A stretch of DNA of 64,000 bases from Paenibacillus oceani (GTDB lineage Bacteria > Bacillota > Bacilli > Paenibacillales > NBRC-103111). The notes beneath the pieces are model-generated. The model did not search any database. It was given only the letters and a program-made list of their open reading frames with translations, and was not told where the DNA came from. Position numbers and translations under genes: made by a program. This document shows, in pieces, positions 53,020 to 61,427 of this stretch (the stretch's first letter is position 1; each line of letters starts with the position of its first letter). The DNA lies in assembly GCF_014705615.1 (NCBI RefSeq), contig NZ_JACXJA010000006.1, positions 124,001-188,000 on the forward strand. The letters are read 5' to 3'.

Positions 53020-54552
53020 CTATGGCCGTACACGCGCCAATGCGTCGTTATAGATCGTCTCCATCTCGGGTACGCCGGCCCCAGTCAATTGCTCGGCATA
53101 AGCCTCGTATTCGCTTAACGGCCTTGTCCCTATTATAAACTTGAGCAGCTCCTGCTCGAGTGGGGCCAGCCGGGAACGGATGTGGGTCAACCGGTCCCGT
53201 TCCTCCTTCGTAAAGCTTGGAGCCACATTGTCGATGACAATCGCCCCCGGATCGCGCTTCAGCTGCTCGCTCCAGCGCAGCAAGTCGGGACTTGACAGCT
53301 CCATGGCCGGCCTTTCATCGACAAGAGGAGAAATGGCCAGCAGACCGGCCCCGACTTCCGACTGCATCATGCGAACCGGGTCGGCCGTTTGTTTGTAGGT
53401 TTCGGCGAGACGGGCGCTTACTCGGGGCTCTCCGTCCACGATCTCGTACGTTTCCCCACGAATGCCGAAATTCGATGCCAACGCCCCTTCGGGACTATAC
53501 AGCCAGTCGAAGAGTTTGATAACCCGGAGAGGGTCCTCCACATTGGAACTGATCGCATAAATATCGGATAGCCAACCTTTCGGATACAGAAATCCTCTTG
53601 CGCTGCCTTTAGCATTTGCAAGGTAAGGAATCAGCTCCAGACGATAGTCCGGATGATCCCGCTTTAACGCCTCGTTGAAATTAAGCGCAAACGTATAATT
53701 GTCGTAATAAAAAAAGGATTTCCCCGAGCCGAGGTTATCGCTCCAGCGCTGCTGACTGTTAACATCGAAGTCGGAATCGATCAGCCCCTCGCGGTACAGC
53801 CTGTTCAGGTACATCAGCACTTCTTTGAATTCCGGCTTGTTCGTCCCGTACAAGTACCGCCCGCCTCTCAGATCCGGATCGAAGTACATCCCCGCTCCCG
53901 AGCCGAGTCCGAAGGCGACCGCATTCAGAAACGATCCGATTCCTCGCGCCGTCCATGGAATCGAATCCGGATACAGCTCCTTCAGCTTTTGCAGTACGGT
54001 ATACAACTCGTCAAACGTACGGGGAACCTCGAGCTGATGCTTCTTCAAGATGTCGGTGCGAATCATCGGCGCTTTCGCGTTTTGAATATAATGCTGAGCC
54101 GTTACAGGAAATCCGTACAGCTTGCCGTCTACATACAATCGCTGCATCAGCGGATTTTCCTCAAGGATGCTCCGGAAATGGGGCATCTGTTCCAAATAGT
54201 CGGATACGGGCAGAAAAATCCCCGTTCTTGCAAACTCAGTCATCTCATTCGGATTAATCAGCAAAATATCCGGCATATGGCCGGTCGTCATCAGCGATCT
54301 CTTCTTGTCCGAATAGCTGCTGAGCGGAACCGGGACCAGGTTTAATGTAGTGCCGGTTATTCGCCGGATTTCCCTTAAGACAGGCGTGTCCGTCCTCAGA
54401 ACCTGTGCCGGATGGTCGCTCCTTATTAACTCAAGCGTAAACGGTTCCGATGTTTGCGCTTTCATATAACTGCAGCCGGAGACCGCCGGGAGCAGAGCAA
54501 GAAGCGTACCCAGTGCAATTCGATTGAAAGCCGATTGCCTGTAACCGATCAC
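53020..54552 (-). CDS. Extracellular solute-binding lipoprotein of the LplA type
   Basis: 510 residues; GTG start at 54552 with GGAGGGGG seven bases upstream. Lipobox VSGC. It is longer than the other orphan binding proteins and of a different subgroup: LIRSDHPAQVLRTDTPVLREIRRITGTTLNLVPV, GHMPDILLINPNEMTEFA, VPRTFDELYTVLQKLKELYPDSIPWTARG and 'DPLRVIKLFDWLYSPEG' are typical of LplA-like proteins that usually come with LplB/YtcP permeases, absent here. It lies 22 bases before the Cache/AraC regulator gene and may present a ligand to that sensor or be its accessory (inference). Confidence 0.87.
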   Translation of the reverse strand: MIGYRQSAFNRIALGTLLALLPAVSGCSYMKAQTSEPFTLELIRSDHPAQVLRTDTPVLREIRRITGTTLNLVPVPLSSYSDKKRSLMTTGHMPDILLINPNEMTEFARTGIFLPVSDYLEQMPHFRSILEENPLMQRLYVDGKLYGFPVTAQHYIQNAKAPMIRTDILKKHQLEVPRTFDELYTVLQKLKELYPDSIPWTARGIGSFLNAVAFGLGSGAGMYFDPDLRGGRYLYGTNKPEFKEVLMYLNRLYREGLIDSDFDVNSQQRWSDNLGSGKSFFYYDNYTFALNFNEALKRDHPDYRLELIPYLANAKGSARGFLYPKGWLSDIYAISSNVEDPLRVIKLFDWLYSPEGALASNFGIRGETYEIVDGEPRVSARLAETYKQTADPVRMMQSEVGAGLLAISPLVDERPAMELSSPDLLRWSEQLKRDPGAIVIDNVAPSFTKEERDRLTHIRSRLAPLEQELLKFIIGTRPLSEYEAYAEQLTGAGVPEMETIYNDALARVRP

Positions 54553-54647
54553 GAAAGATCCCCCTCCCTGTGAACAAGGTCGTTTGGCAATAGCCAATAC
54601 AGGTTCAATTGTAGGTACTAAATGGAAAAAAGACAAGAATTATTTGT

Positions 54648-54914
54648 TCACCAATAAGGAACGTGGTTCTTTATCGATATCTTGCGTTCGTTAGACAGGC
54701 TCCGGTTGGCATTGAGATATTTCGGTCCGACATAGAGCGTCCCTCCCCATTCATACCCTGTTGCCTCTTTCCGATCGTCACGCGCAAGGATCCGAGTATA
54801 GGACTCGAAGCGATTCAGCACCTTCTGAACGTCCTCTTTCATGGGGCCATCGGTCCAGTAACAAGAAACCGAATCGTAATCAATTCGATACGAAAATTTC
54901 ACCCTGGGAAACAC
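54648..54914 (-). pseudogene. LPD29-domain fragment
   Basis: An 88-codon stretch beginning EALKAVFPRVKFSYR (the frame stays open further upstream, to beyond 54985, with no RBS) and continuing SVSCYWTDGPMKEDVQKVLNRFESY. The pairing of 'LKxxFPxVKFS' with 'WTDGP..xEVxxIxxxF' is the pattern of the LPD29 domain of large polyvalent phage and plasmid proteins. The rest of such a protein is missing, so it looks like a piece left by a mobile element. It overlaps the promoter region of the divergent propeller gene. Confidence 0.55.
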
Positions 54915-54990
54915 AGCTTTAAGTGCTTCAATATGACATATTGTGGTATACTCGGAATTTATTAAGAAGGGAATGGTGTATATGTTTAAG

Positions 54991-55014
54991 CTGTTGTAGT
55001 AGCGCTTACAACAG
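54991..55014. promoter_or_regulatory. Palindrome upstream of the propeller gene
   Basis: Perfect eight-base arms CTGTTGTA/TACAACAG around GTAGCGCT, ending about 20 bases before the RBS of the gene at 55049. The half GCGCTTACA is cre-like, but three positions of the full cre consensus fail. It may be an operator or a leader hairpin. Confidence 0.45.
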
Positions 55015-55048
55015 CCTGCGAATTCTATTATTGAAAGGAGAACTATCT

Positions 55049-56209
55049 ATGAAAAAGAGTTTTGTTATAGCATCAGGGACTGTTATTGTAGCTGCCGTTC
55101 TCACCGTTGGTGCTGTCACAGCAAGTGTCAATCCGTGGTCAATCTTTACGAAGGTGCAGGGACCAGTTGTATTGGAAGAAGGAGTCACTTTTCAACCGCC
55201 AAGCAACCAGGATAAGGCCAATTTGGTTAAATCCATAGATCCCGTAACCGGTAAACCCGCAATGCAGCTTCAGAATAAAGCCGAAGGGTTGATAACCAAG
55301 ACAATTAAAATGAATCATGACGGTTTTTCCATTGATTTGGAATTCGATTACGTGAATAGGAACGGCGAAATCGTACTGATACCCCGCAGTTTCCATAAAC
55401 CGGGTGCAGTGTATGGGGCGGTCATTTCGATCCCCAATACAAATAAAAACGTCTTCGAGTTTGAAGGCTCTTTGTATACTGTTGATGTTGAAAGAGGAAC
55501 TATTGAAAAGCTGCTTAAGGATCAAGTAGGCGGCTATTCGATTGAGGATGCAAAAATTAAGTCGAAGCAACCAAGTCCTAACGGAGGAGATCCGTTCGTT
55601 TGGTGGGGGAGTCGACCGAGTATCAACCCGCAAGGTACAACCCTCGTGTTTTTTACAAACCGTAGCGGTAAGGAAGAGGTTTGGGTAAAAGATCTAATAA
55701 GCGGCGAAGAGAAGGCTCTAATTCAAGGGGCCATAACGCCTGAAGGTTGGATAAACGAGACGGAATTTGTGGCGAGACATTTTGGCAGCTTACTGAAAAT
55801 TCACGCGAAGGCCGGGAAAAGCGAAAATCTAGGTGAGATGTTCTCAGTTGCTGTTTCGTCGCCCTATTTAGTGGGCCAAAAATCGAGCGGAGAAATTGAG
55901 ATCATTGATCTTTCAAACGGCAACTCAAGAACATTGAAACACGAAAGTTTAGCTAGAGCAAGCAGTGTCGTAATATCCGATAAAAACCTTAATATCGCTA
56001 TAATAGCTCAGCCTGTTCCTGAAAAACCAAAATTCGAATTATTAATTGTAAATATGAAGGATTTAACAACTAAAAAGCTAGATATTCCAGAGGGAAAGGT
56101 AGCACGCTCTCTTCAATGGCAAGATGACAAAACGGTATTGGTAAACATCTACGAACTTACATCTAGAGACCAGGAAGAAACTATTGTAGTCGATATAGAA
56201 AAACTGTAG
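55049..56209 (+). CDS. Secreted or anchored TolB-like beta-propeller protein of unknown function
   Basis: 386 residues; ATG 55049 follows AAAGGAG. An N-terminal hydrophobic segment (SFVIASGTVIVAAVLTVGAVTA) is a signal peptide or anchor. The C-terminal two thirds has propeller-like blades (RPSINPQGTTLVFFTNRSGKEEVWVKDLISGEEKALI; FELLIVNMKDLTTKKLDIPEGKVARSLQWQDDKTVLV), of the kind seen in TolB/WD40-PD40 proteins. I do not recognise a specific family. It lies in an AT-richer stretch beside decayed genes, which suggests recent acquisition. No partner genes are evident. Confidence 0.7.
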   Translation: MKKSFVIASGTVIVAAVLTVGAVTASVNPWSIFTKVQGPVVLEEGVTFQPPSNQDKANLVKSIDPVTGKPAMQLQNKAEGLITKTIKMNHDGFSIDLEFDYVNRNGEIVLIPRSFHKPGAVYGAVISIPNTNKNVFEFEGSLYTVDVERGTIEKLLKDQVGGYSIEDAKIKSKQPSPNGGDPFVWWGSRPSINPQGTTLVFFTNRSGKEEVWVKDLISGEEKALIQGAITPEGWINETEFVARHFGSLLKIHAKAGKSENLGEMFSVAVSSPYLVGQKSSGEIEIIDLSNGNSRTLKHESLARASSVVISDKNLNIAIIAQPVPEKPKFELLIVNMKDLTTKKLDIPEGKVARSLQWQDDKTVLVNIYELTSRDQEETIVVDIEKL

Positions 56210-56223
56210 AGAGGAGAGAAAAT

Positions 56224-56612
56224 TATGACTAAGAATATATATACTGGCCATTGCAATCGAGAGTATTGCAAAAGTGGATCTGAAAAAAAATGAATCTACA
56301 AAGTGGATATCGGCTAAAATGTTCAAAACAAAATGGCCTGAATATCTTAAATCTATCCCCTTCTTTGTTTGATTCGGTAACCGCCGATCAAGTGTTAACG
56401 ACTGCGGAAAAAGTAAAAAACTTAATGAAATGGGTACCCATGCCCTGCCATTTATCTTGGAAAAAATCGAAAAAGGTGATGAATATCTATTTCCAGTGGT
56501 CATTGCACTAACAGATAATTCAAAAAATGTTGTGGAGAATAAAACCGTCGACCCCAGCGAATGGGCTATTCAGAATAAGGACAAATTCTCCAAACTGAAG
56601 CAATATGTATAA
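56224..56612 (+). pseudogene. Multiply frameshifted small gene
   Basis: Three frames together give one continuous protein-like text: an opening MTKNIY, then 'IAIESIAKVDLKKNESTKW' to 'WPEYLKSIPFFV', then 'SLFDSVTADQVLTTAEKVKN', then 'THALPFILEKIEKGDEYLF' to 'NKDKFSKLKQYV'. At least three frame changes occur in 390 bases, and a GAGAGGAGAG ribosome binding site still precedes the first ATG. It directly follows the propeller gene, so it was probably its operon partner. Family not recognised. Confidence 0.7.
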
Positions 56613-56640
56613 GATCAATAATAGTCTTTATCGCACTTTG

Positions 56641-56694
56641 AAACGCAAGAAGCTGACGTCAGTACGATCGACGTCAGCTTCTTGCGTTTTTGTT
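56641..56694 (+). terminator. Strong bidirectional-looking terminator
   Basis: Perfect 20-base stem starting AAACGCAAGAAGCTGACGTC (56641-56660) and closing at 56670-56689, nine-base loop, followed by T-rich sequence. It ends the propeller/decayed-gene unit. Confidence 0.85.
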
Positions 56695-56884
56695 GTGTTC
56701 TCTGCCTTTGTCTTTCGAGAAGATCTTCGGCATCATTGATTTGACTTCGCTGGCCAGAGCTAGGCGGCGGCCACCCTTTAATCCGAGATCACCGCCCGCG
56801 GCGGTGATTACCTTTGGGCGCGGGCTGACCGCTCAAAACACAGGCAGCCCGTCCAGCTTCGAAATTACTCCCTACTGCAAATAG

Positions 56885-57430
56885 TTACCCTCTTCGATAT
56901 GTATCCATAAACCAATTTAATGAAGCTCCCTTTGTTCTTGAGCCCCCATGAATACGAGTCTTATAGAACTTTTCGAAAAAGACGTTATTAACGACGTCCG
57001 TTTTAAGCCACAACCATAATCCATCGGCAGGATTTAGATTCGGACTACACGGCGGAAGAAAAACCAACTATAGACGCGAATTCTCTTCCAGGAAAGGCTT
57101 TTAAGCCAATCGCATGATGAATGCGGCTGTTATCCAGAATCATGGCGATTTTCCCGTTCGGGTATGCCGCAAGAATGTCATGTAAAAGCGAATAAAGGCG
57201 GTTACATCGGCCTTTTCTTCTTCCCTGTGATGAACTTGACGCGTTTCGGTTTAAGCATCGCGCTAATGCCTCTAACGCTCATCGCAACATCAAACTCCCG
57301 CTTGATCCACTCCGACACAAGCGGAAGCGTCCAGGTGTAAGCGCGCTTCAAAACCTACATCAACTGGTTGCTTATGCTCCAGCAAACCCGCTAACTGATG
57401 ACGTTGCTGATCGTTGAATTCCGTTCTCGC
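56885..57430 (-). mobile_element. Degenerate IS630-family transposase remnant
   Basis: On the minus strand, pieces of an IS630 transposase appear in different frames: 'FNDQQRHQLAGLLEHKQPVD', then YTWTLPLVSEWIKREFDV, SVRGISAMLKPKRVKF, a jump to ILAAYPNGKIAMILDNSRIHHA (the DDE catalytic strand), an in-frame stop (TAG near 57070), then VFLPPCSPNLNPADGLWLWLK and a short tail. The part between the HTH and the first half of the catalytic core is missing. No terminal inverted repeats or target duplication were found. Not functional. Confidence 0.8.
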
Positions 57431-57580
57431 ATGCAAAGCTTACAACATTGAAAGTTTTCCGTAAGTTAGATCCATGGCGCTCCGGACGGCCGGATGCGAT
57501 GATATCCATAGAGAATTCGCCGAAGCTGATGGTTTCGAAGCCAATATTGCTTCGCAAAACGTTGAAGGAGTGTACCGTAC

Positions 57581-58345
57581 ATGCTGGAAGTCAGAAACGT
57601 ATCCAAAGTATATGAAGGCAAAGTAGCCTATCAAGCGTTGTCAGGTTTAAACTTTACGATTCAAAAGGGAGAATTCGTCGGCGTCATGGGACCGTCCGGC
57701 AGCGGCAAAACGACTCTGCTGAATGTCGTCTCGACGATCGACAAGCCTTCGTCGGGCGAGGTGCTTATCGACGGCGTCGACACCCACCGGTTAAACAAAC
57801 GCCAGCTGGCGCTGTTCCGCCGCCAGGAGCTCGGCTTCGTCTTTCAGGATTTTAATCTGCTGCAGACGTTGACTGTAAAAGAAAACATTATCTTTCCGCT
57901 AACGCTGGAAAACGTCCCGATCGCCGAGCAGGACAAGCGGGTGCAGCAAATCGCGGACAAGCTCGGCATCGCGGGCATCCTGAATAAGCGCACGTATGAA
58001 ATTTCGGGCGGCCAGTGCCAGCGCACCGCCATCGCGCGGGCGATCATCCACGATCCGAAGCTGATTCTCGCGGACGAGCCTACGGGCAACCTCGATTCGA
58101 AGTCGGCCAAAGACGTGCTCGAGACGCTTCAGAGGCTGAATCGCGACGAAGGCGCCACGATGATGATGGTGAGCCACGATCCGCAGGCGGCCAGCTACTG
58201 CGACCGCGTCATCTTCATCAAGGACGGGGCGCTGTACCGGGAGCTGCACCGTTCGGACGGACGCGAAGCCTTTTTCCAAAACATCATGAACGTATTGTCT
58301 TCCATAGGAGGATCGTCGGATGAATTTTCGTCAGTTCGCGTTTAA
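57581..58345 (+). CDS. BceA-type ABC transporter ATPase
   Basis: 254 residues; ATG 57581 with GAAGGAG about ten bases upstream. Walker [11 protein letters not shown]-loop FQDFNLLQ, signature [15 protein letters not shown], Walker [13 protein letters not shown], switch His VSHDPQAA. This matches the MacB/BceA class that works with a single long permease in removal of, and resistance to, cell-wall-active peptides such as bacitracin. The permease gene overlaps by 26 bases. The usual adjacent BceRS-type two-component genes are not present on either side; an IS630 remnant lies upstream instead. Confidence 0.9.
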   Translation: MLEVRNVSKVYEGKVAYQALSGLNFTIQKGEFVGVMGPSGSGKTTLLNVVSTIDKPSSGEVLIDGVDTHRLNKRQLALFRRQELGFVFQDFNLLQTLTVKENIIFPLTLENVPIAEQDKRVQQIADKLGIAGILNKRTYEISGGQCQRTAIARAIIHDPKLILADEPTGNLDSKSAKDVLETLQRLNRDEGATMMMVSHDPQAASYCDRVIFIKDGALYRELHRSDGREAFFQNIMNVLSSIGGSSDEFSSVRV

Positions 58346-60212
58346 GAACGTTTTCCGCAACAAGCGTCTGTATGCCGGCTATTTTTTCAGCTGCGCCTTC
58401 TCGGTCATGATCTTTTTCGCCTATTCGATGTTCGTCTTCCACCCGGAGTTGAACTTCTCGACCCACGGCAGCTACGGCAAGGGCGCGCAGACAAGTATGG
58501 ACGTGTCGCAGTATATCATTTACGTATTCACGTTTCTTTTCATTTTGTACTCGATGAGCGTCTTTCTGAAGTCGCGCAAAAAGGAATTCGGCATCTGCAT
58601 CATGCAGGGCATGTCCGATCTGCAGCTCCGGAAGCTCGTCTTCCTCGAAAATGTGATCATCGGGCTTACCGCTACCGCTTCCGGCATCGCGGCCGGACTG
58701 CTCTTGTCGAAAGGGATGCTGATGCTGGGAACGTCCGTGCTGGCGCTGGAGAAGCCGCTTTCCTTTTATTGGCCCGTCACGGCGGGATGGTTAACGCTGG
58801 CTGCTTTCACGCTGCTCTTCGTAGTGATTTCGCTCTTTACGGCCATCATCCTGCGAAGCAGCTCCCTGATCGATCTGCTGAAAGGAACCGCGAAGCCGAA
58901 GCCGGAGCCGAAGGCATCCACCTGGCTGGCTATACTCGCCGCCGTACTGCTCGCCGTCGGTTACGCCGTCGCTTTTATCGTGAAAGGAATGCTCGTCCTG
59001 CTGGCGCTGCTTCCCGTCGTGGTAATCGTTAGCGTGGGTACGTACTTCCTGTTCACCCAGTTGAGCGTGTATATCATCAACAAGCTGAAACGCAAGCAAA
59101 AGCTGTACCGCAGCAATACGAATATGATTACATTGTCCGATCTGGCTTACCGGATGAAAGATAACGCACGGATGTTTTTCCTCGTAGCGATCATCTCGAC
59201 GGTCGCATTCTGCTCGATCGGCACGCTGGTCGGGATGAAATCGATGTTCGTAAGCATGATGTCGGAATCGACTCCGGCTTTCAAATACGAATCATTTGCC
59301 GGTAATACCCGCGCAGACGAGCATACGTCCCTGATCGAGCAGCGGCTGCAGCAGGAACAGTTTGAGTATGAGAAATTCGTCGTGAATATCAAAAGGCTGC
59401 AAGTAGCCGAATCGGGCAGACAACACCTCTTCATCCCGGCCGGCGACTACAACCGTCTGATGAACGGGCAGATCCAACTCGGCGATCGCCAAGCTTATCT
59501 GTATTTTCCCGACGATATGGGCTTTGGGCGGCCGGAGGAAGGCGATCAGGCCAAGCAGTTGAATGTGAAGGAAGGGGGTTCTTCGTTTGCGGTGACGAAA
59601 AACGAAGCCATCCCGGCCCCGCTGAAGCAGTTCGACTACGGGAGCATCGTCATCATCTCCGACGCGGCTTACCGGTCGCTTCCCGAATCGGAGCGAGGCT
59701 CGGTCACCTATGTGTATGAGGTGAAGAAGTGGGAGCAGACGCTGGATGCGGCCAAAACGCTCAACGGGGAGCTTCAGGGCGAGCAGAAGCAGTTCAACTT
59801 TACGTCCCGGGCTTACGAGATCAACGAGATGAACCAGAGTTTCGGGCAAATTTTGCTGACCGGACTGTTCATCGGCGCCGTCTTTTTCGTCGCGGCGGGC
59901 AGCTTCCTGTACTTCCGCTTATACGCCGACCTGGACAACGACCGGGTGCAGTACCGGGCGATCTCCAAGCTCGGTCTGACGGAGGCCGAGCTGTCGAAGA
60001 TCGTCTCGACGCAAATCGCCCTGCTGTTCTTCGTACCTATAGTCGTCGCGCTCGTTCACGGGGCGGTTGCGCTGAATACGCTGCAAAACACGTTTAACGC
60101 CAATCTCGTGAAGCCTTCGGCGCTTGTGCTGGGCACGTTCCTGGCTATCCAGATCGTATACTTCCTCTTCATTAAGACGAATTATGTGAGAAAGCTTAAA
60201 AATGTGATGTAA
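58320..60212 (+). CDS. BceB-type ABC transporter permease
   Basis: 630 residues; ATG 58320 follows AGGAGG. About ten membrane helices: one near residue 20, a group at 60-290 (FtsX-like 'RKKEFGICIMQGMSDLQLRKLVFLENVIIG'), then a roughly 210-residue extracellular domain (about 320-525) and three final helices with a second FtsX-like stretch (YRAISKLGLTEAELSKIVSTQIALLFF). The large outside domain between helices 7 and 8 is the hallmark of BceB-type sensors/detoxifiers of lipid-II-binding antimicrobials. Partner ATPase directly upstream. Confidence 0.9.
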   Translation: MNFRQFAFKNVFRNKRLYAGYFFSCAFSVMIFFAYSMFVFHPELNFSTHGSYGKGAQTSMDVSQYIIYVFTFLFILYSMSVFLKSRKKEFGICIMQGMSDLQLRKLVFLENVIIGLTATASGIAAGLLLSKGMLMLGTSVLALEKPLSFYWPVTAGWLTLAAFTLLFVVISLFTAIILRSSSLIDLLKGTAKPKPEPKASTWLAILAAVLLAVGYAVAFIVKGMLVLLALLPVVVIVSVGTYFLFTQLSVYIINKLKRKQKLYRSNTNMITLSDLAYRMKDNARMFFLVAIISTVAFCSIGTLVGMKSMFVSMMSESTPAFKYESFAGNTRADEHTSLIEQRLQQEQFEYEKFVVNIKRLQVAESGRQHLFIPAGDYNRLMNGQIQLGDRQAYLYFPDDMGFGRPEEGDQAKQLNVKEGGSSFAVTKNEAIPAPLKQFDYGSIVIISDAAYRSLPESERGSVTYVYEVKKWEQTLDAAKTLNGELQGEQKQFNFTSRAYEINEMNQSFGQILLTGLFIGAVFFVAAGSFLYFRLYADLDNDRVQYRAISKLGLTEAELSKIVSTQIALLFFVPIVVALVHGAVALNTLQNTFNANLVKPSALVLGTFLAIQIVYFLFIKTNYVRKLKNVM

Positions 60213-60218
60213 GAAAAG

Positions 60219-60247
60219 CCGTCCGGAAATACCTCCGGACGGTCCTT
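60219..60247 (+). terminator. Terminator of the BceAB-type operon
   Basis: Stem CCGTCCGGA/TCCGGACGG with a six-base loop, starting about seven bases after the permease stop, followed by TCCTTTG. The T-run is short. Confidence 0.7.
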
Positions 60248-60273
60248 TGTCGCTGCAAACCCATACGCTAGTG

Positions 60274-60410
60274 CGTTAGAGGGAATGGGTATCGGGCTCC
60301 AGCCGCTCGTTGAAGTCGTGTTGTCTTTTTGAGGTTTTAAGGTTACAACACGACTTCAAATGCGGCCCGTGAACTTTCCGCTCCGATACCCTTTCCCTTA
60401 ATCTCTTACG
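60274..60410. repeat. Long imperfect palindrome (MITE-like or structured element)
   Basis: Perfect inner arms TTGAAGTCGTGTTGT/ACAACACGACTTCAA (60310-60324, 60345-60359) enclose a 20-base loop. The symmetry continues outward with gaps: GCCGC pairs, then GGGTATCGG (60288 side) with CCGATACCC (60383 side), then CGTTAGAG (60274-60281) with CTCTTACG (60403-60410). The right end coincides with the point where the CHRD-domain gene loses its family pattern. No target-site duplication was recognised and there is no coding capacity. Confidence 0.65.
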
Positions 60411-60598
60411 AGTTGTCTTCCACATACGGACAGCCGGAAAGTCAGCCTCGTCCCGTCGCGGCTTAGCCGGAAAAAAGCGTTGCCGCTTGCTGCGGTTCTG
60501 ACAGGAGGCACTTCCTCCCGCCCCGATAATACAACTCTAAATGTTTCGGATAACTCCTCACTCCTCCCCGGTGGCGTATTATACTGTATGGCCGCCAT
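60398..60598 (-). pseudogene. CHRD-domain gene truncated by the palindromic element
   Basis: The 66-codon frame reads ETFRVVLSGREEVPPVRTAA, SGNAFFRLSRDGTRLTFRLS, VCG, the first third of a CHRD domain (usually about 115-120 residues). It then runs into the palindrome (RQLVRD and stop). The remainder of the domain is not found on the other side of the element. GGGGAGGAG upstream of the CHRD start is likely the original RBS. The gene is broken. Confidence 0.7.
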
Positions 60599-60641
60599 CC
60601 GGGAGAGGACTGTTCAGGTTTCTACCGGTTATCGTCTATCT

Positions 60642-61325
60642 TCACTTGGTCGCATCGCCGGGTTCTATCTTTGCATGAACGATCAGCCTGTGCGTCGCCT
60701 CCACAATCGGGTCGCACGTGATCAGCGTCAGTATTCGATCTTGATCGTTCCGATTTAAAACGGATACGTCCGTCGGCTCTACGACAGAAATTTGGTATAC
60801 CGTATACAAGTAAGAGCCTTCTCCCGTCTGCACCTTGATTTGGTCTCCAATGTCCAGCTCATCGAGACGGTTGAACAATCTCCCTTTTGCTCTCACTCTA
60901 TGCGCAGCGATAGCCGCATTACCGACTTGGCCGATCGGCGTCGTCTCGGACATATGGGCAGCAGCGTGCTTCATGTTAGCCTGGGTAGCCCCTTCGAGTA
61001 CCGGCAGCTTCAGCCCGATCTTGGCAATCTCTATTACGGCTGACGATGGCTCCGGCTCGTGAATCGCCGGTTCGGGTAACGCGGGAGCCGATCTATCCTC
61101 CCCTTGTTGTTCCTCAGCCGCTTCTTCTACAAATAATTGCGACACACGATCGAGACCAGACAGCAGCCGATCCGTTTCCGTCCGATCCGGCTGTATCGGA
61201 GCTAATCTTCGTTCCGCCGCGGCGAGCAGCTTCTCCTGTTGACGGTTCGAGTACATTTCATGGAGCGAAGGGTAAGCAAGAAGCGTGATACCGGCCAGTA
61301 TAAACAAGATGTACAATTTTCTCAC
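60642..61325 (-). CDS. Class D sortase
   Basis: 227 residues; GTG start at 61325 with only a weak, distant GGGGGCG as RBS. An N-terminal membrane anchor (LYILFILAGITLLAY) and a Pro/Glu-rich linker lead to the catalytic barrel. The triad is visible: H142 in IAAHRV, C204 in LITCDP and R213 in ATHRLIVHA. It cuts LPXTG-type signals at the outer face of the membrane and attaches proteins to peptidoglycan. It lies directly downstream of an LPKTG surface protein in the same direction (about 100 bases), its likely substrate. The low-quality RBS suggests a low expression level. Confidence 0.93.
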   Translation of the reverse strand: MRKLYILFILAGITLLAYPSLHEMYSNRQQEKLLAAAERRLAPIQPDRTETDRLLSGLDRVSQLFVEEAAEEQQGEDRSAPALPEPAIHEPEPSSAVIEIAKIGLKLPVLEGATQANMKHAAAHMSETTPIGQVGNAAIAAHRVRAKGRLFNRLDELDIGDQIKVQTGEGSYLYTVYQISVVEPTDVSVLNRNDQDRILTLITCDPIVEATHRLIVHAKIEPGDATK

Positions 61326-61362
61326 TTAGTTAGCCACGCCCCCGACTCGAATATCTAGAGAC

Positions 61363-61395
61363 GAAGCCTGAATACCGTCAAGGTATCCAGGCTTC
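61363..61395 (-). other. Hairpin between the surface-protein and sortase genes
   Basis: Stem GAAGCCTGAATACC/GGTATCCAGGCTTC (61363-61376, 61382-61395; one mismatched pair) with a five-base loop and no T-run. It may lower read-through into the sortase gene or stabilise the 3' end of the surface-protein transcript. Confidence 0.5.
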
Positions 61396-61427
61396 TCCCC
61401 GTACAACTATTCTAGCATAAAAAACGA

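Noticed and set aside
54991-55014. Calling the palindrome before the propeller gene a CcpA site
   Set aside because: Three consensus positions fail in the left half, so it is listed only as an unassigned palindrome.
56290-56511. A 73-codon plus-strand frame as an intact small gene
   Set aside because: Its text only makes sense when joined with two other frames, so it is part of a frameshifted pseudogene.
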